Counted from the first letter of the stretch, positions 17,086 through 26,879 are shown. The stretch: 64,000 nucleotides of DNA from Lutimaribacter pacificus (GCF_900142185.1 NZ_FQZZ01000005.1:186001-250000), one strand, 5' to 3'. The notes: generated by a model from the sequence alone, not told the origin. Numbers and translations are program-made.

Positions 17086-18660
17086 TCATTCCCACTCGAT
17101 CGTGCCGGGCGGTTTGCTGGTCACGTCATAGGTGACGCGGTTGATGCCCTTGACCTCGTTGATGATGCGGGTGGCGGTTTCGCCCAGGAAATCGTGGCTG
17201 AACGGGTAGTAATCCGCCGTCATCCCGTCGACGCTGGTCACTGCGCGCAGGGCGCAGGCGTAGTCATAGGTGCGCCCGTCGCCCATCACGCCCACGGTGC
17301 GCACCGGCAGGATCGCGACGAAGGCCTGCCAGATCTCGTCATACAGCCCGTGCCTGCGGATCTGGTCGATATAGACCGCGTCGGCCTTGCGCAGGATATC
17401 CAGCTTTTCGCGGGTGATCTCGCCGGGGCAGCGGATGGCAAGGCCCGGCCCGGGGAACGGATGCCGCCCGATGAAGCTGGCGGGCAGGCCCAGTTCGTGC
17501 CCCAGCGCGCGCACCTCGTCCTTGAACAGCTCTCGCAGCGGTTCCACCAGTTTCAGGCCCATCTTTTCCGGCAGGCCGCCCACGTTGTGATGGCTCTTGA
17601 TGGTGACCGAGGGGCCGCCCGAGAAGGACACGCTTTCGATCACGTCGGGGTAGAGCGTGCCCTGCGCCAGGAACTCGGCGCCCTCGATCTCGCCGGCGTA
17701 TTTCTGGAACACGTCTATGAACAGACGGCCGATGGTTTTTCTCTTTTGTTCCGGGTCGCTTACGCCCTCAAGTTCACCCAGGAACAGGTCGGATTCATCG
17801 GCGTGGATCAGCGGGATATTGTAGTGGTCGCGGAACATCGTGACCACCTCCTGCGCCTCGTTCAGCCGCAGCAGCCCGTGATCGACGAAGACGCAGGTCA
17901 GCTGGTCGCCGATCGCCTCGTGGATCAGGACGGCGGCGACCGAGCTGTCGACGCCGCCCGACAGCCCGCAGATCACCTGCTTGTCGCCCACCTGTTCGCG
18001 GATCTTGCGGATCGCTTCCTCGCGATAGGCGCCCATGGTCCAGTCGCCCGTGAACCCGGCATCGCGGACGAAGTTTTCATAAAGCGTGCGGCCGTTCGGC
18101 GTGTGATGCACCTCGGGGTGGAACTGCACTGCGTAGAACCGGCGATCCAGGTCCGCCGTGATCGCGAAGGGCGCGCCGGGCGATGTGCCCAGAACCTCGA
18201 ATCCCGGAGCGATTTCAGATACATGGTCGCCATGGCTCATCCAGACCTGTTCGCGCCCCGAGCCATCCATGAACCAGCCGTTCAGGAAATCCGGGCGCGG
18301 CCCCCCGGTCGGGGTCACGTAGGCGCGGCCGAATTCGGCCGTGGCATGTTCGCCCGCTTCGACCTTGCCGCCCAGATCCTGCATCATCACCTGCTGGCCG
18401 TAGCAGATACCGAGGATCGGCACGCCCATCTCATAGGCTTTCCCGGGCGGCCGGGGCGAGCCTTCGCGCATCACCGAATCCGGCCCACCGGAAAAGATGA
18501 TCGCGCGGGGGGCGTAGGCATCCAGGAACGCGTCGGTGACGTTCTGGTAGGGGTGGATTTCGCAATAGACGTTCAGCTCGCGCAGGCGGCGCGCGATAAG
18601 CTGCGTTACCTGGCTGCCGAAGTCGATGATCAGAAGGCGGTCATGGGATGTCTGGCTCAT
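17086..18660 (-). CDS. guaA: GMP synthase (glutamine-hydrolysing)
   Basis: GuaA aminates XMP to GMP. The 524-aa protein has the class-I glutaminase domain first (Cys86 in [19 protein letters not shown]), then the ATP pyrophosphatase with the PP-loop [10 protein letters not shown], and the GMP-synthase C-terminal dimerisation domain ending KPPGTIEWE. Start ATG 18660 (MSQTSHDR) is the family start; the frame stays open upstream to 18696. All catalytic motifs appear intact. Confidence 0.97.
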   Translation of the reverse strand: MSQTSHDRLLIIDFGSQVTQLIARRLRELNVYCEIHPYQNVTDAFLDAYAPRAIIFSGGPDSVMREGSPRPPGKAYEMGVPILGICYGQQVMMQDLGGKVEAGEHATAEFGRAYVTPTGGPRPDFLNGWFMDGSGREQVWMSHGDHVSEIAPGFEVLGTSPGAPFAITADLDRRFYAVQFHPEVHHTPNGRTLYENFVRDAGFTGDWTMGAYREEAIRKIREQVGDKQVICGLSGGVDSSVAAVLIHEAIGDQLTCVFVDHGLLRLNEAQEVVTMFRDHYNIPLIHADESDLFLGELEGVSDPEQKRKTIGRLFIDVFQKYAGEIEGAEFLAQGTLYPDVIESVSFSGGPSVTIKSHHNVGGLPEKMGLKLVEPLRELFKDEVRALGHELGLPASFIGRHPFPGPGLAIRCPGEITREKLDILRKADAVYIDQIRRHGLYDEIWQAFVAILPVRTVGVMGDGRTYDYACALRAVTSVDGMTADYYPFSHDFLGETATRIINEVKGINRVTYDVTSKPPGTIEWE

Positions 18661-18696
18661 GGTTTGCCTAGTAGTGCGCCCATCGGACCGGCGCAA

Positions 18697-18735
18697 GAAA
18701 AAGCCGCGCGGGGGCAGGGCACCCGCGCGGCTTTC
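18697..18735 (-). terminator. Rho-independent terminator of the FadL-type gene
   Basis: On the minus strand AAAGCCGCGCGGGT and CCCGCGCGGCTTT pair over at least 11 bp and are followed by a T-rich tract. It lies between the porin stop (18753) and the start of guaA (18660). Confidence 0.8.
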
Positions 18736-18752
18736 GTGGCATTGCGCGCGGT

Positions 18753-20012
18753 CTACCAGCGATAGGTGAACCCGGCCGCGATCTCGTGCTGGTCCATCCG
18801 CACCCCGACCGGCTGCGCCACGCCGGTCAGCGCCGGGTTGCTGCCGGTCAGCGATTTGTCGAAGGCGCGGGTATAGGACATGGTGAACCCCCAGTTCGCG
18901 TTGATCCGGTAACTGGCCCCCAGCGAGGCATGGAGCTGCGGCGTCGCCGGTGTCAGCGCGTTCAGCACCGTGCCGCTGGCGTCGAACGCCCCGGTGGCAT
19001 AGCTCAGCCCGCCGCGCAGCGTCCAGCGGTCGTCCAGCCGGTAGATCGCGCCGATGCGGAACACATCCATGTCGTCCCAGCCGAACCCGATCCCGTTATC
19101 GGCGCCCAACGGTCCCTCGGGCGGGGCGTTGGGGTTGGCGATCGAGGGGATGTCGCCATAGAAAATACGCTGGTATTCGGCGGTAAAGGTCCATTGCGGG
19201 TTGGCCGCCGGGGTAAAGGCCGCGCCGATGGTGGCCACGGCGGGCACATCGAATTCACCGCCGCCCGCGAACAGCCCGGCATATTTGTCGAAGCGGTCCA
19301 TGTTGATCTTGCTGCGATAGGCCGCGCCGATCGTCCACTCGGCGCTGGCCCGGTAGAGCAGCCCGATATTCAGCCCCACACCGGTCGACCAGTCGTCGCC
19401 GCGATTCGTGACGTTGCCGGGGTCGAGGGACATGCCGGAAAACGCCTCCAGCCCGGTGGCCGAAAACCGCTGGATCGCGATGATCGGCGCCACGCCCAGC
19501 GTCAGCCGGTCACTGGCCTTCCAGGCATAGTTGATGCCGATGAACGCCTGTTCCAGGTTCACGCCCAGCGGTGCCGATCCCGCGCCCAGCCCGGCGTAGA
19601 AATTGGTATCGTATTCGGTGTTCATGCCGCCATTGCCGAACATGAAGACCCCCAGCGTCGAGCGGTCGTTCAGCTTCCAGTTCACCCCGCCACAGGGGAT
19701 CAGGAACACGCTGTTGCCGCTCTTGTAGGTTCCGGGCGTCAGCGGCCCGCCGGGCGATACCGTGACCGAGCGGTCGGGCGCAAAGGTCGTCAGGCAGAAC
19801 CCCGCCATGTTGCCCACCGAATAGCCCGTGGCCGGGTTCTGCGCCATGCCCAGAACGCCTGTCGGCACCGCGACCCCGGCGCCGGCCATGCCCTTCGATC
19901 CGCCGCCATAGCCGTTGGCGATATAGCCGTTCGTGGCGAAAGCCGGGCCTGTCGCCAGGCCGCAGAAAACCAGTGCGCCGGCCGCAGCCAGGCGCGCGAA
20001 AACACGTGTCAT
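18753..20012 (-). CDS. FadL/OmpP1-family outer-membrane transport protein
   Basis: FadL-type barrels carry long-chain fatty acids or other hydrophobic compounds across the outer membrane. The 419-aa precursor has a signal peptide (cleavage near GPAFA-TNGY), the N-terminal hatch region with [16 protein letters not shown] and AQNPATG, repeated amphipathic strands, and a C-terminal aromatic residue (GFTYRW) typical of BAM substrates. The exact substrate is unknown. The beta-oxidation genes at 24751-28085 are nearby but not in the same operon. Confidence 0.85.
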   Translation of the reverse strand: MTRVFARLAAAGALVFCGLATGPAFATNGYIANGYGGGSKGMAGAGVAVPTGVLGMAQNPATGYSVGNMAGFCLTTFAPDRSVTVSPGGPLTPGTYKSGNSVFLIPCGGVNWKLNDRSTLGVFMFGNGGMNTEYDTNFYAGLGAGSAPLGVNLEQAFIGINYAWKASDRLTLGVAPIIAIQRFSATGLEAFSGMSLDPGNVTNRGDDWSTGVGLNIGLLYRASAEWTIGAAYRSKINMDRFDKYAGLFAGGGEFDVPAVATIGAAFTPAANPQWTFTAEYQRIFYGDIPSIANPNAPPEGPLGADNGIGFGWDDMDVFRIGAIYRLDDRWTLRGGLSYATGAFDASGTVLNALTPATPQLHASLGASYRINANWGFTMSYTRAFDKSLTGSNPALTGVAQPVGVRMDQHEIAAGFTYRW

Positions 20013-20317
20013 GGGGTTGTCCCCTCCCTTTGGCGATGCGCCTTCGCGGCGCTTTTGTCCGATTGTGCCCGTAACGTGGGCAGCCCGTCCCTGTTCGCGT
20101 ATATTCCTGAATCATGATATTAGGTTTTCGGAATGTGGTTTGTCATTTCTTTTCTCGAAAAAATTGAAAAACCGGCCGCAATGCGGCTTTGGGCGGTGCC
20201 GATGTCGCTTTTTCACGTCAGGCGACGGATTCCAGACCTGAGCGCGGCGCCGCAGGCTGTATGAGGGGAAAACCCCGCGGCATTTCGCGGGGCACCGGCG
20301 ATGCAAAGGGGCAGACG
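20013..20317. other. Divergent intergenic region between the porin and MttB-like genes
   Basis: This 305-bp gap is AT-rich from about 20110 to 20170, where divergent promoters are expected. A hairpin CCCCGCG / CGCGGGG (20273-20292) lies in the leader of the MttB-like gene, 25 bases before its start codon. I recognise no riboswitch class here. Confidence 0.4.
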
Positions 20318-21862
20318 ATGGCAGAGGCAGGAACGCGCAAACGGGCTCGGGGTGGCGGAGGCGCGGCACGCCGCGCTGCCCGCGGGGCGGTGTCCTTCGA
20401 GACCGCGAAATATATCGAGCGCAACATCCCCGATTTCGAGGTGCTGAACGAAGAGGCGCTCCAGGTCATCGAAGAGAACGCCGAGACCGTTCTGGCCGAG
20501 ATCGGGGTGAATTTCGTCAACAACCCCGCCGCGCTGGACCGCTGGCGCGATGCCGGCGCCGAGATCGACGGCGAACGCGTGCGCATCCCGCGCGGCCTTG
20601 CCCGCAAGCTGTGCGCGACCGCGCCCTCGCAATTCACCCAGCACGCCCGCAACCCCGCCCGCAATGTCGAGATCGGCGGGCGCAACCTCGTGCTGGCGCC
20701 GGTCTACGGCCCGCCCTTCGTGCATGACGCGAAGGACGGCCGCCGCTATGCCACGATGGAGGATTTCCGCAAGTTCGTGAAGCTGGGCTACATGTCGAAA
20801 TGGCTGCACCATTCCGGCGGCACGGTGTGCGAGCCCACCGATATCGCGGTGAACAAGCGCCACCTCGACATGCTGCACGCCCACATGACGCTGAGCGACA
20901 AGCCCTTCATGGGCTCGGTCACCGAGAAAAGCCGCGCGCAGGACAGCGTGGACATGTGCGAAATCCTGTTCGGCAAGGAGTTCGTGCAGGACAACACGGT
21001 GATGACCAGCCTGATCAACATCAACTCGCCGCTGACCTTCGACGACGTGATGATGGGCGCGCTCGAGGTCTATGCCGCGAACAACCAGGCCTGTATCGTC
21101 TCGCCCTTCATCGTGGGCGGCGCGATGGCGCCGGTTTCGGTTGCGGGCACGCTGACGCAGGTCCTGGCCGAGGTTCTGGCCGGCATCGCCTACAGCCAGC
21201 TGGTCCGCCCCGGCGCGCCGGTGATCTTCGGTGCCTTCGTGACCTCGATCGACATGAACAGCGGCGCACCCACCTTCGGCACGCCCGAGGCGGCGCAGAT
21301 CACCTATGGCGCGGGGCAACTGGCGCGGCGGCTGAACCTGCCCTATCGCTCGGCGGGGTCGTTCAACGGCTCGAAACTGCCCGACGCGCAGGCGGCCTAT
21401 GAAACCGCGAACACGCTGAACGTGGGCCTGCTGTCGGGCGTCAACTTCATGCTGCACGCCTGCGGCTGGCTCGAAGGCGGGCTTGTCGCCTCGTTCGAGA
21501 AATTCGTGATGGATGCCGACCAGCTCGGTGCGCTGCACAAGATGGCGCAGGGCGTGGCGGTCGATGCGGAGGCGCAGGCGATGGACGCGCTGCGCGAGGT
21601 CGGCCCTGGCGGTCACTACCTGGGCTGTGCGCATACCCAGGCGCATTTCCAGTCGGCCTTCTGGAAATCCGACCTGCTGGATTACAAACCCTACGAGACA
21701 TGGTCGGAAGAGGGCGCGCGCGATACGATGACGCTGGCCGCGGCACGGGTGGAAAAGCTGCTGGAAGATTACCAGCAGCCCGCCATGGACCCGGCCACCG
21801 CCGAGGCGCTGGCCGCCTTCGTCGCCGAGAAAAAGGCCTCCGAACCCGACGCCTTCAGCTAA
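20318..21862 (+). CDS. Trimethylamine methyltransferase (MttB) superfamily protein, non-pyrrolysine type
   Basis: MttB-superfamily proteins move a methyl group from a quaternary or tertiary amine to a corrinoid protein. The 514-aa frame is uninterrupted, so there is no in-frame amber codon for pyrrolysine; members of this kind act on betaines such as glycine betaine, proline betaine or carnitine. Family blocks include FETAKYIERNIPDFEVLNEE and LAPVYGPPFVHDAKDG. The first 25 residues are Arg/Gly-rich. No corrinoid protein or activase is nearby, so the partner must be elsewhere. AAAGGGG precedes ATG 20318. Confidence 0.85.
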   Translation: MAEAGTRKRARGGGGAARRAARGAVSFETAKYIERNIPDFEVLNEEALQVIEENAETVLAEIGVNFVNNPAALDRWRDAGAEIDGERVRIPRGLARKLCATAPSQFTQHARNPARNVEIGGRNLVLAPVYGPPFVHDAKDGRRYATMEDFRKFVKLGYMSKWLHHSGGTVCEPTDIAVNKRHLDMLHAHMTLSDKPFMGSVTEKSRAQDSVDMCEILFGKEFVQDNTVMTSLININSPLTFDDVMMGALEVYAANNQACIVSPFIVGGAMAPVSVAGTLTQVLAEVLAGIAYSQLVRPGAPVIFGAFVTSIDMNSGAPTFGTPEAAQITYGAGQLARRLNLPYRSAGSFNGSKLPDAQAAYETANTLNVGLLSGVNFMLHACGWLEGGLVASFEKFVMDADQLGALHKMAQGVAVDAEAQAMDALREVGPGGHYLGCAHTQAHFQSAFWKSDLLDYKPYETWSEEGARDTMTLAAARVEKLLEDYQQPAMDPATAEALAAFVAEKKASEPDAFS

Positions 21863-22160
21863 GGCCGTCCTGCGGCGGCTGCGGGGCGCGGATCAGCCGC
21901 GCCTCGCCCATCATGGCGATCAGCACGCTGACATGTCGCATCGGCGAATAACCGGCATCGCCCGCGCGTCGTGCGGTATCCAGGTCGTGCTCGATCTCCA
22001 TCAGCGACAACAGCGCCGCGCCGCTGCCCGGAAGTGCGACGCATTTCAGCAGTGGGCGCAGATGCGCGTTGCGGCGATACTCCGTTGCGCCCAGCCGCGC
22101 GGCGCGCAGCAGCAGGCGGGGGCGGCGCAGCTGGTGCAGCATGGTTGTGATGTCCTGCAT
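21855..22160 (-). CDS. DUF6477-like small protein
   Basis: The 101-aa protein is basic and helical (MQDITTMLHQLRRPRLLLRA start), with EIEHDLDTARRAGDAGYSPMRHVSVLIAMMGEARL. I recall this as a Rhodobacteraceae-restricted family of unknown function that often neighbours the DUF6456 gene, as it does here (divergent). GGAGG four bases before ATG 22160 supports the start. Its 3' end overlaps the MttB-like gene by 8 bp. Confidence 0.6.
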   Translation of the reverse strand: MQDITTMLHQLRRPRLLLRAARLGATEYRRNAHLRPLLKCVALPGSGAALLSLMEIEHDLDTARRAGDAGYSPMRHVSVLIAMMGEARLIRAPQPPQDGLS

Positions 22161-22273
22161 GGGGCCTCCTTCGACATGGAATGCCCCAGCTAAACACAAC
22201 CTGAGCGGGTGTTGCGCGCTGGCGCGGTGCAGCGTGCGCAGGGTTTCCGGCCCGTTCACCATTTCCTAACGAA

Positions 22274-22336
22274 ACTTGCCAAAGCGGAAATGGTTAACGG
22301 ACAGGCAAGTATTCTTCGCCAATTTGTTAACAAATT
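22274..22336. promoter_or_regulatory. Symmetric elements in the DUF6477/DUF6456 divergent promoter region
   Basis: AATTTGTTAACAAATT (22321-22336) is a perfect 16-bp palindrome. Just upstream, ACTTGCC (22274-22280) and GGCAAGT (22304-22310) form a separate inverted repeat. Both lie between divergent genes, 70-130 bases before the HTH gene at 22407, which may regulate itself here. The binding protein is unknown. Confidence 0.4.
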
Positions 22337-22406
22337 CGGGGATGCGCGGTGGGCAACCGCGGCAGCGCCATTGACCTTTCCTGCACAGAGGAGGCTGAAC
22401 GGAACG

Positions 22407-23510
22407 ATGCATAGACAGCTTGGCGCGCATGTGCCGGATTGGGTGCCGCCTGCTGCCGCGCACTATCTGGCCCATACCGAGGGCGGGTTGACGATCAGGG
22501 AACTCGCCCGGCACGCCGGATGCCACGCATCGACCGTTCTGCGACAGATCCGGCGGATCGAGAACCGCCGGGATGACAGGCTGGTCGACGAGGCGCTGCG
22601 CCATCTGGGCATGTCGCTGTTTCCCGACGACCGGCGGCACAGCGACAAGGACAGCACCCCGATGACGATACAGACACCCGAGCGCGAGTTTCCCGAGGAC
22701 GAGCAAACCCTGCGGAGCGAGTCGTTGCGCATCCTGCGCCGGCTCAGCGAAAGCGGCGCGATCCTGGCGGTGGCCGCCGATATGGAAAAGGCGGTGGTGA
22801 TGCGCGATGGCCCCGCCGGCAGCACCCGCACCGCCGTGGTGTCGCGCAACGTGGCGCAGGCCATGGCGCTCAAGGGCTGGATCGCCTGCGATGCGCCGGG
22901 CCGGGTGTCGCGCTATGCGATCACGGCGGCGGGCCGCACCGCGCTGGCCGACATGGTGGAACCCGCGCAAGGGCCCGGTTTCGCCGAGGCGCAGACGCCC
23001 TTTGCCGACCGGCACCGGTTGTGGGACGAACGGGTGATCGGCGGCGACGACGGCACGCGGCGGCGCATCCGTTACAACGCCGCGGAATCGCCGCTGACCG
23101 CGCTTGCCCGGCGCCGCGACCGCAACGGCAAGCCGTTCCTGGGCTGCGAGCTGGTGGCGGCGGGCGAACGGCTGCGCGAGGATTTCGAACTCGCCCAGAT
23201 GGGCCCGCGCGTGGCGCAGAACTGGGACAGGTTCCTGACCGGCGCCGATCGCGGCAATTTCGGCCGCGCCGGGCAGGGCGGCCAAGGCTCGGGCGCGGCG
23301 CGCGAGCGGGTGGCGGCGGCGCTGCGCGCGTTGGGGCCGGGGCTGGGCGACGTGGCGCTGCGCTGCTGCTGCTATCTCGAAGGGCTGGAAACGGCGGAAA
23401 AGCGCATGGGCTGGTCGGCGCGCTCGGGCAAGATCGTGCTGCGCATCGCGCTGCAGCGGCTCCGGGCGCATTACGACCGGCGCGGCCCGGGCGACAGCCT
23501 GATCGGTTAA
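22407..23510 (+). CDS. DUF6456 domain protein with N-terminal helix-turn-helix
   Basis: The 367-aa protein carries an N-terminal HTH (residues about 20-45, LTIRELARHAGCHASTVLRQIRRIE), a winged-helix-like middle (LRILRRLSESGAILAVA with ALKGWIACDAPGRVSRYAIT), and a C-terminal DUF6456-like region (NAAESPLTALARRRDRNGKPFL, then a cysteine cluster LRCCCYLEGLE). It is probably a DNA-binding regulator. Start 22407 has GAGGAGG 12 bases upstream. Its stop overlaps the convergent mobA stop. Confidence 0.6.
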   Translation: MHRQLGAHVPDWVPPAAAHYLAHTEGGLTIRELARHAGCHASTVLRQIRRIENRRDDRLVDEALRHLGMSLFPDDRRHSDKDSTPMTIQTPEREFPEDEQTLRSESLRILRRLSESGAILAVAADMEKAVVMRDGPAGSTRTAVVSRNVAQAMALKGWIACDAPGRVSRYAITAAGRTALADMVEPAQGPGFAEAQTPFADRHRLWDERVIGGDDGTRRRIRYNAAESPLTALARRRDRNGKPFLGCELVAAGERLREDFELAQMGPRVAQNWDRFLTGADRGNFGRAGQGGQGSGAARERVAAALRALGPGLGDVALRCCCYLEGLETAEKRMGWSARSGKIVLRIALQRLRAHYDRRGPGDSLIG

Positions 23511-24112
23511 CGCCCGGCGAGGAAGCGTTCGGCCTCGGCCAGATCCTCAGGCGTGTTGATGTTGAAAAAGGGCGGCGGCCTGCCGCCCCCGAACCGCACA
23601 TGCCGCGCGCCCGCCGCCTCGCAGAACCGCATGACCCGCCGCTCGCCCCGCGCCAGCGTCGCCCGCAGGGCGGGGGCCGCAGCCACGGGCCAGAGCCCGC
23701 AAACCGGGTGCTGGCGCGCATGGCCGTCCGGCCCGGCCGTTTCGGCGATGGCGCATTCCCCGGCAGCGGCCAGGCGGGCCACGAAATCGGCCGGCAGGAA
23801 CGGAGTGTCGCCCGCCACCGTCACCACCCGTTCCGCGCTCAGCCTCTCGGCCCAGAGCATCGCCGCCAGCAGACCGGCCAGCGGCCCGGGGCGGTCCGGC
23901 ACCGGGTCGGGCAGCACGGGCAGGCCCGCATCTGCCCATCGCGCGGCATCGCCGTTGGCGTTGATGGCGATTCGCCCGGCCTGCGGGTGCAGCTGCATCA
24001 GCAGGTGGTCGATGACCCGTCCGTCTGCCAGCGGCAGCAGGGCCTTGTCGCCACCGCCCATCCGGCGCGCGGCGCCTCCGGCGATGATGACGGCGGGGGG
24101 CGGTTCGGTCAC
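23507..24112 (-). CDS. mobA: Molybdenum cofactor guanylyltransferase
   Basis: MobA links GMP to molybdopterin to form the bis-MGD cofactor. The roughly 201-aa protein has the nucleotidyltransferase signature VIIAGGAARRMGGGDKALLPL, the AGDTPFLP metal site, and a FFNINTPEDLAEAE end. A GTG start at 24112 is chosen because the fold begins almost at once; an in-frame ATG at 24169 would add 19 unlikely residues. It is divergent from the DUF2478 gene, which may share a molybdenum-related role. Confidence 0.9.
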   Translation of the reverse strand: MTEPPPAVIIAGGAARRMGGGDKALLPLADGRVIDHLLMQLHPQAGRIAINANGDAARWADAGLPVLPDPVPDRPGPLAGLLAAMLWAERLSAERVVTVAGDTPFLPADFVARLAAAGECAIAETAGPDGHARQHPVCGLWPVAAAPALRATLARGERRVMRFCEAAGARHVRFGGGRPPPFFNINTPEDLAEAERFLAGR

Positions 24113-24180
24113 GGTGTCACATGGCTCCGGTCGGGCAACATGCCTTACCTTGCCGCAACGCGAGGACAAGGAAAACCACC

Positions 24181-24660
24181 ATGGCCCAGATTATCGCCGT
24201 GCCCTGCGGCGCCGATACCGATGCCGCGCTGACCGCGCTGCGCGACCGGCTGCGGGCGCAGGGGCTGCGCGTCGCGGGCGTATTGCAGGATCGCGCCCCG
24301 GCGCCGGGCAGGGCGCGGCAGCACATGGTCCTGCACGATGCGGCGGGCGGGTTCAGCCGCGTCATCTCGCAGGATCTGGGCGACGGGGCCGGGGGCTGCC
24401 GGCTCGATCCCGGCGCGCTGGAGGATATCGTGCAGCAGGTCGCCACCGGGCTGCCCGGCGCGGATGTGCTGTTTGTCAACCGCTTCGGCAAGCAAGAGGA
24501 ACTGGGCCGCGGTTTCGCCCCCCTGATCGCCGAGGCGCTTGGCGCCGGCATGACGGTGATCATCGCCGTGGCCGATGAAAAACGCGCGGCTTTCGAGGGG
24601 TTCGCAGGCGGGCTGGCGCGATGGTCGGTGCCCGGCGCGATCCAGATCGACCGCGCGTAG
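24181..24660 (+). CDS. DUF2478-family NTPase-like protein
   Basis: The 159-aa protein resembles the DUF2478 family: MAQIIAVPCGADTDAALTAL at the start and the conserved block LFVNRFGKQEELGRGFAPLI. The fold is probably a P-loop-like nucleotide-binding domain with a degenerate P-loop. Family members lie beside molybdopterin genes, and mobA is divergent here. ATG 24181 has CAAGGAAAA upstream. The function is not established. Confidence 0.65.
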   Translation: MAQIIAVPCGADTDAALTALRDRLRAQGLRVAGVLQDRAPAPGRARQHMVLHDAAGGFSRVISQDLGDGAGGCRLDPGALEDIVQQVATGLPGADVLFVNRFGKQEELGRGFAPLIAEALGAGMTVIIAVADEKRAAFEGFAGGLARWSVPGAIQIDRA

Positions 24661-24665
24661 GCGGC

Positions 24666-24727
24666 TTCATCGTTCGGCAAATACTCCGGGGTGAATGCGG
24701 CGCAGCCGCAGAGGGGCAGGGCCCCTC
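24666..24727 (-). repeat. Dispersed intergenic repeat, copy 3 (inverted)
   Basis: On the minus strand: GAGGGGCCCTGCCCCTC palindromic head, TGCGGCTGCGCCGCA second palindrome, CACCCCGGAGTATTTG, then CCGAACGATGAA. The tail is nearly identical to copy 2 at 16981. It lies between the convergent DUF2478 and fadJ-like genes. Confidence 0.75.
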
Positions 24728-24750
24728 CGCCGCCATTTGATATCACAGGA

Positions 24751-26877
24751 TCACGCTGCTTTCTTCAGCGATTCCGGCGGCAGGAACCGCGCACCATAGC
24801 GTGCCGCCAGTTCCTCGCAGCGCGCCACGAACCGCGCGCGGCCGTAGGTTTCGACGAATTGCGCATACCCGCCGGTCCAGACCGGGGCGCCGATCCCCAT
24901 GATCGACCCGATATTGGCGTCGGGCGTTGAGCGCAGCACGCCCTCGTCCAGGCAGCGCAGGGTTTCCAGCACGGCGCGGAACAGCATCCGGTCCCTGATA
25001 TCGGCATCGGGTATCTCCGCCCCGTCCTTGCGCCATTGCGCAAGGCCCGGCCAGATCTCCTTGCCCGCGTCGGTATAGTCGAAGAACCCGCCGCCCGCGC
25101 CGCGGCCCTTGCGGCCGTGCCGTTCGACCATCTCGCGCAACAGCGCGCGGGCCTCGGGCGTCGTATCCTCGTCGGCGCTGCGCAGCCCCATGCCCACCTG
25201 CGTGTCGAAGATATCGACGGCCAGCGACAGTTTCACCTCGTCGTAAAGCGTCAGCATCCCCGTGGGAAAGCCCACCGCGCGCGACAGGTTCTCGATGCGC
25301 ACCGGGTCCAGCCCTTCGGCCACCATCTGCGCGGCCTCGTCCATCTTGGTGCCGATGGTGCGAGAGGTGTAGAACCCCGTGCTGTCGTTCACCACGATGG
25401 GGGTCTTGCCGATCTGGCGCGCGAAATCGAAGGCGCGGGCCAGCGTTTCGTTGTCGGTCTTTTCGCCCACGACGATTTCCAGCAGCGGCATCTTGTCGAC
25501 CGGCGAAAAGAAATGCAGCCCGATGAATTTCTCGGGCCGCGCCGCGCCCTGCGCAAGGCGCGAGATCGGCAGTGTCGAGGTGTTCGAGCCCCAGAACCCG
25601 GTATCGGCCAGCAGCGCCTCGTGGTCCTTCAGCACCGCCTCTTTCACGTCGATGCGTTCGAACACCGCCTCGATGATCAGGTCGCAGCCTTGCAGCGCCC
25701 CGGCCTTGTCGGTGGGGGTGATCCGGTCCAGCACGGCCCTGGCCCCGGCCGCGTCCATGCGGCCACGCGCCACGCGTTTTTCCAGCAGGGTTTGCGTATA
25801 GGCCTTGCCGCGCTCCGCCGCCGCCATCTCGGTGTCCTTCAGCACCACCTCGATCCCGGCCATCGCCGCGCAATAGGCGATGCCTTGCCCCATCATGCCC
25901 GCGCCGAGGATACCCAGCTTGCCAATCTTCGATTTCGGCACGTCCCCTGGCCGCGCCGCGCCGCCATTGACCTTGTTCAGGTCGAAAAAGAACGCCTGGA
26001 TCATGTTCTTGGTCACCGGCAGCGGCACCAGCGAGGCGAATTGCCGGCTTTCATAGCGTTGCGCCCCGTCGAAATCGACATTCGAGGCGGTGTTGGCCAT
26101 GATATCCATGATCTTGCCCGGCGCGGGCAGCAACCCGCGCGTCTTCTTGTAAAGCATCGCCGACCCGGCGGCGAGGCGTGGCGCCGCAGCCGCCGTATTC
26201 GAAGGCCCGCCGGGGATGCGATACTTGCGGTCGTCCCAGGGCTGGGTGCAGGCCGCCGCATCGCCCCGGACGGATGTGAGCCAGTCCTTGGCGCGCGGCA
26301 CCAGTGCCTCGGCGCTGTCCACGACCTCGTGGATCAGCCCGGCCTCCAGCGCCTTTTTCGCGGGCACCATCCGACCCTCCAGCACGAAAGGCATCGCGCC
26401 CTCGATCCCCAGCATATAGGTCATGCGCACCACGCCGCCGCCGCCGGGCAGCAGGCCCAGCGTCACCTCGGGCAGGCCGATCTTTACCTTCGGCAGGTCG
26501 GCGGCGATGCGGTAATGGCTGGCCAGGCAGATTTCGAACCCGCCGCCCGCCGCCGCGCCGTTGATCGCGGCCACCACCGGCACGCCCAGCTTTTCCAGCC
26601 GGCGCATGTTGGCCTTGGTCCGCTCGACATTCTCGAAAATCTCCTGCTCCTGGCCCGGTTCGACCGAGATCAGCCATTTCAGGTCGCCGCCCGCGAAAAA
26701 GGTTTCCTTGGCCGAGGTCAGCACCACGCCGGTCAGCCCGTCCTCGGCGCAGAGCCGGTCGGTCATGTCCTGGTACAGGCGGTCGAATTCCGCGTTCATC
26801 GCGTTGACCGGGCCATCCATGTCCATCGTGACGGTGACGATGCCTTCGGCATCCTTTTCGTAACGAAACTCGCCCAT
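24751..26877 (-). CDS. fadJ: Fused enoyl-CoA hydratase / 3-hydroxyacyl-CoA dehydrogenase
   Basis: This 708-aa multifunctional beta-oxidation protein hydrates 2-enoyl-CoA and then oxidises the 3-hydroxyacyl-CoA with NAD. The N-terminal crotonase half has AAINGAAAGGGFEICLA and GLPEVTLGLLPGGGG; the dehydrogenase half has the Rossmann motif LGILGAGMMGQGIAY and the HFFSPVDKMPLLEIV and VVNDSTGFYTSR blocks. ATG 26877 is the family start, although the frame is open upstream. The thiolase gene ends two bases upstream, so they form one operon. Whether it is FadB- or FadJ-type is uncertain. Confidence 0.92.
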   Translation of the reverse strand: MGEFRYEKDAEGIVTVTMDMDGPVNAMNAEFDRLYQDMTDRLCAEDGLTGVVLTSAKETFFAGGDLKWLISVEPGQEQEIFENVERTKANMRRLEKLGVPVVAAINGAAAGGGFEICLASHYRIAADLPKVKIGLPEVTLGLLPGGGGVVRMTYMLGIEGAMPFVLEGRMVPAKKALEAGLIHEVVDSAEALVPRAKDWLTSVRGDAAACTQPWDDRKYRIPGGPSNTAAAAPRLAAGSAMLYKKTRGLLPAPGKIMDIMANTASNVDFDGAQRYESRQFASLVPLPVTKNMIQAFFFDLNKVNGGAARPGDVPKSKIGKLGILGAGMMGQGIAYCAAMAGIEVVLKDTEMAAAERGKAYTQTLLEKRVARGRMDAAGARAVLDRITPTDKAGALQGCDLIIEAVFERIDVKEAVLKDHEALLADTGFWGSNTSTLPISRLAQGAARPEKFIGLHFFSPVDKMPLLEIVVGEKTDNETLARAFDFARQIGKTPIVVNDSTGFYTSRTIGTKMDEAAQMVAEGLDPVRIENLSRAVGFPTGMLTLYDEVKLSLAVDIFDTQVGMGLRSADEDTTPEARALLREMVERHGRKGRGAGGGFFDYTDAGKEIWPGLAQWRKDGAEIPDADIRDRMLFRAVLETLRCLDEGVLRSTPDANIGSIMGIGAPVWTGGYAQFVETYGRARFVARCEELAARYGARFLPPESLKKAA

Positions 26878-26879
26878 GT

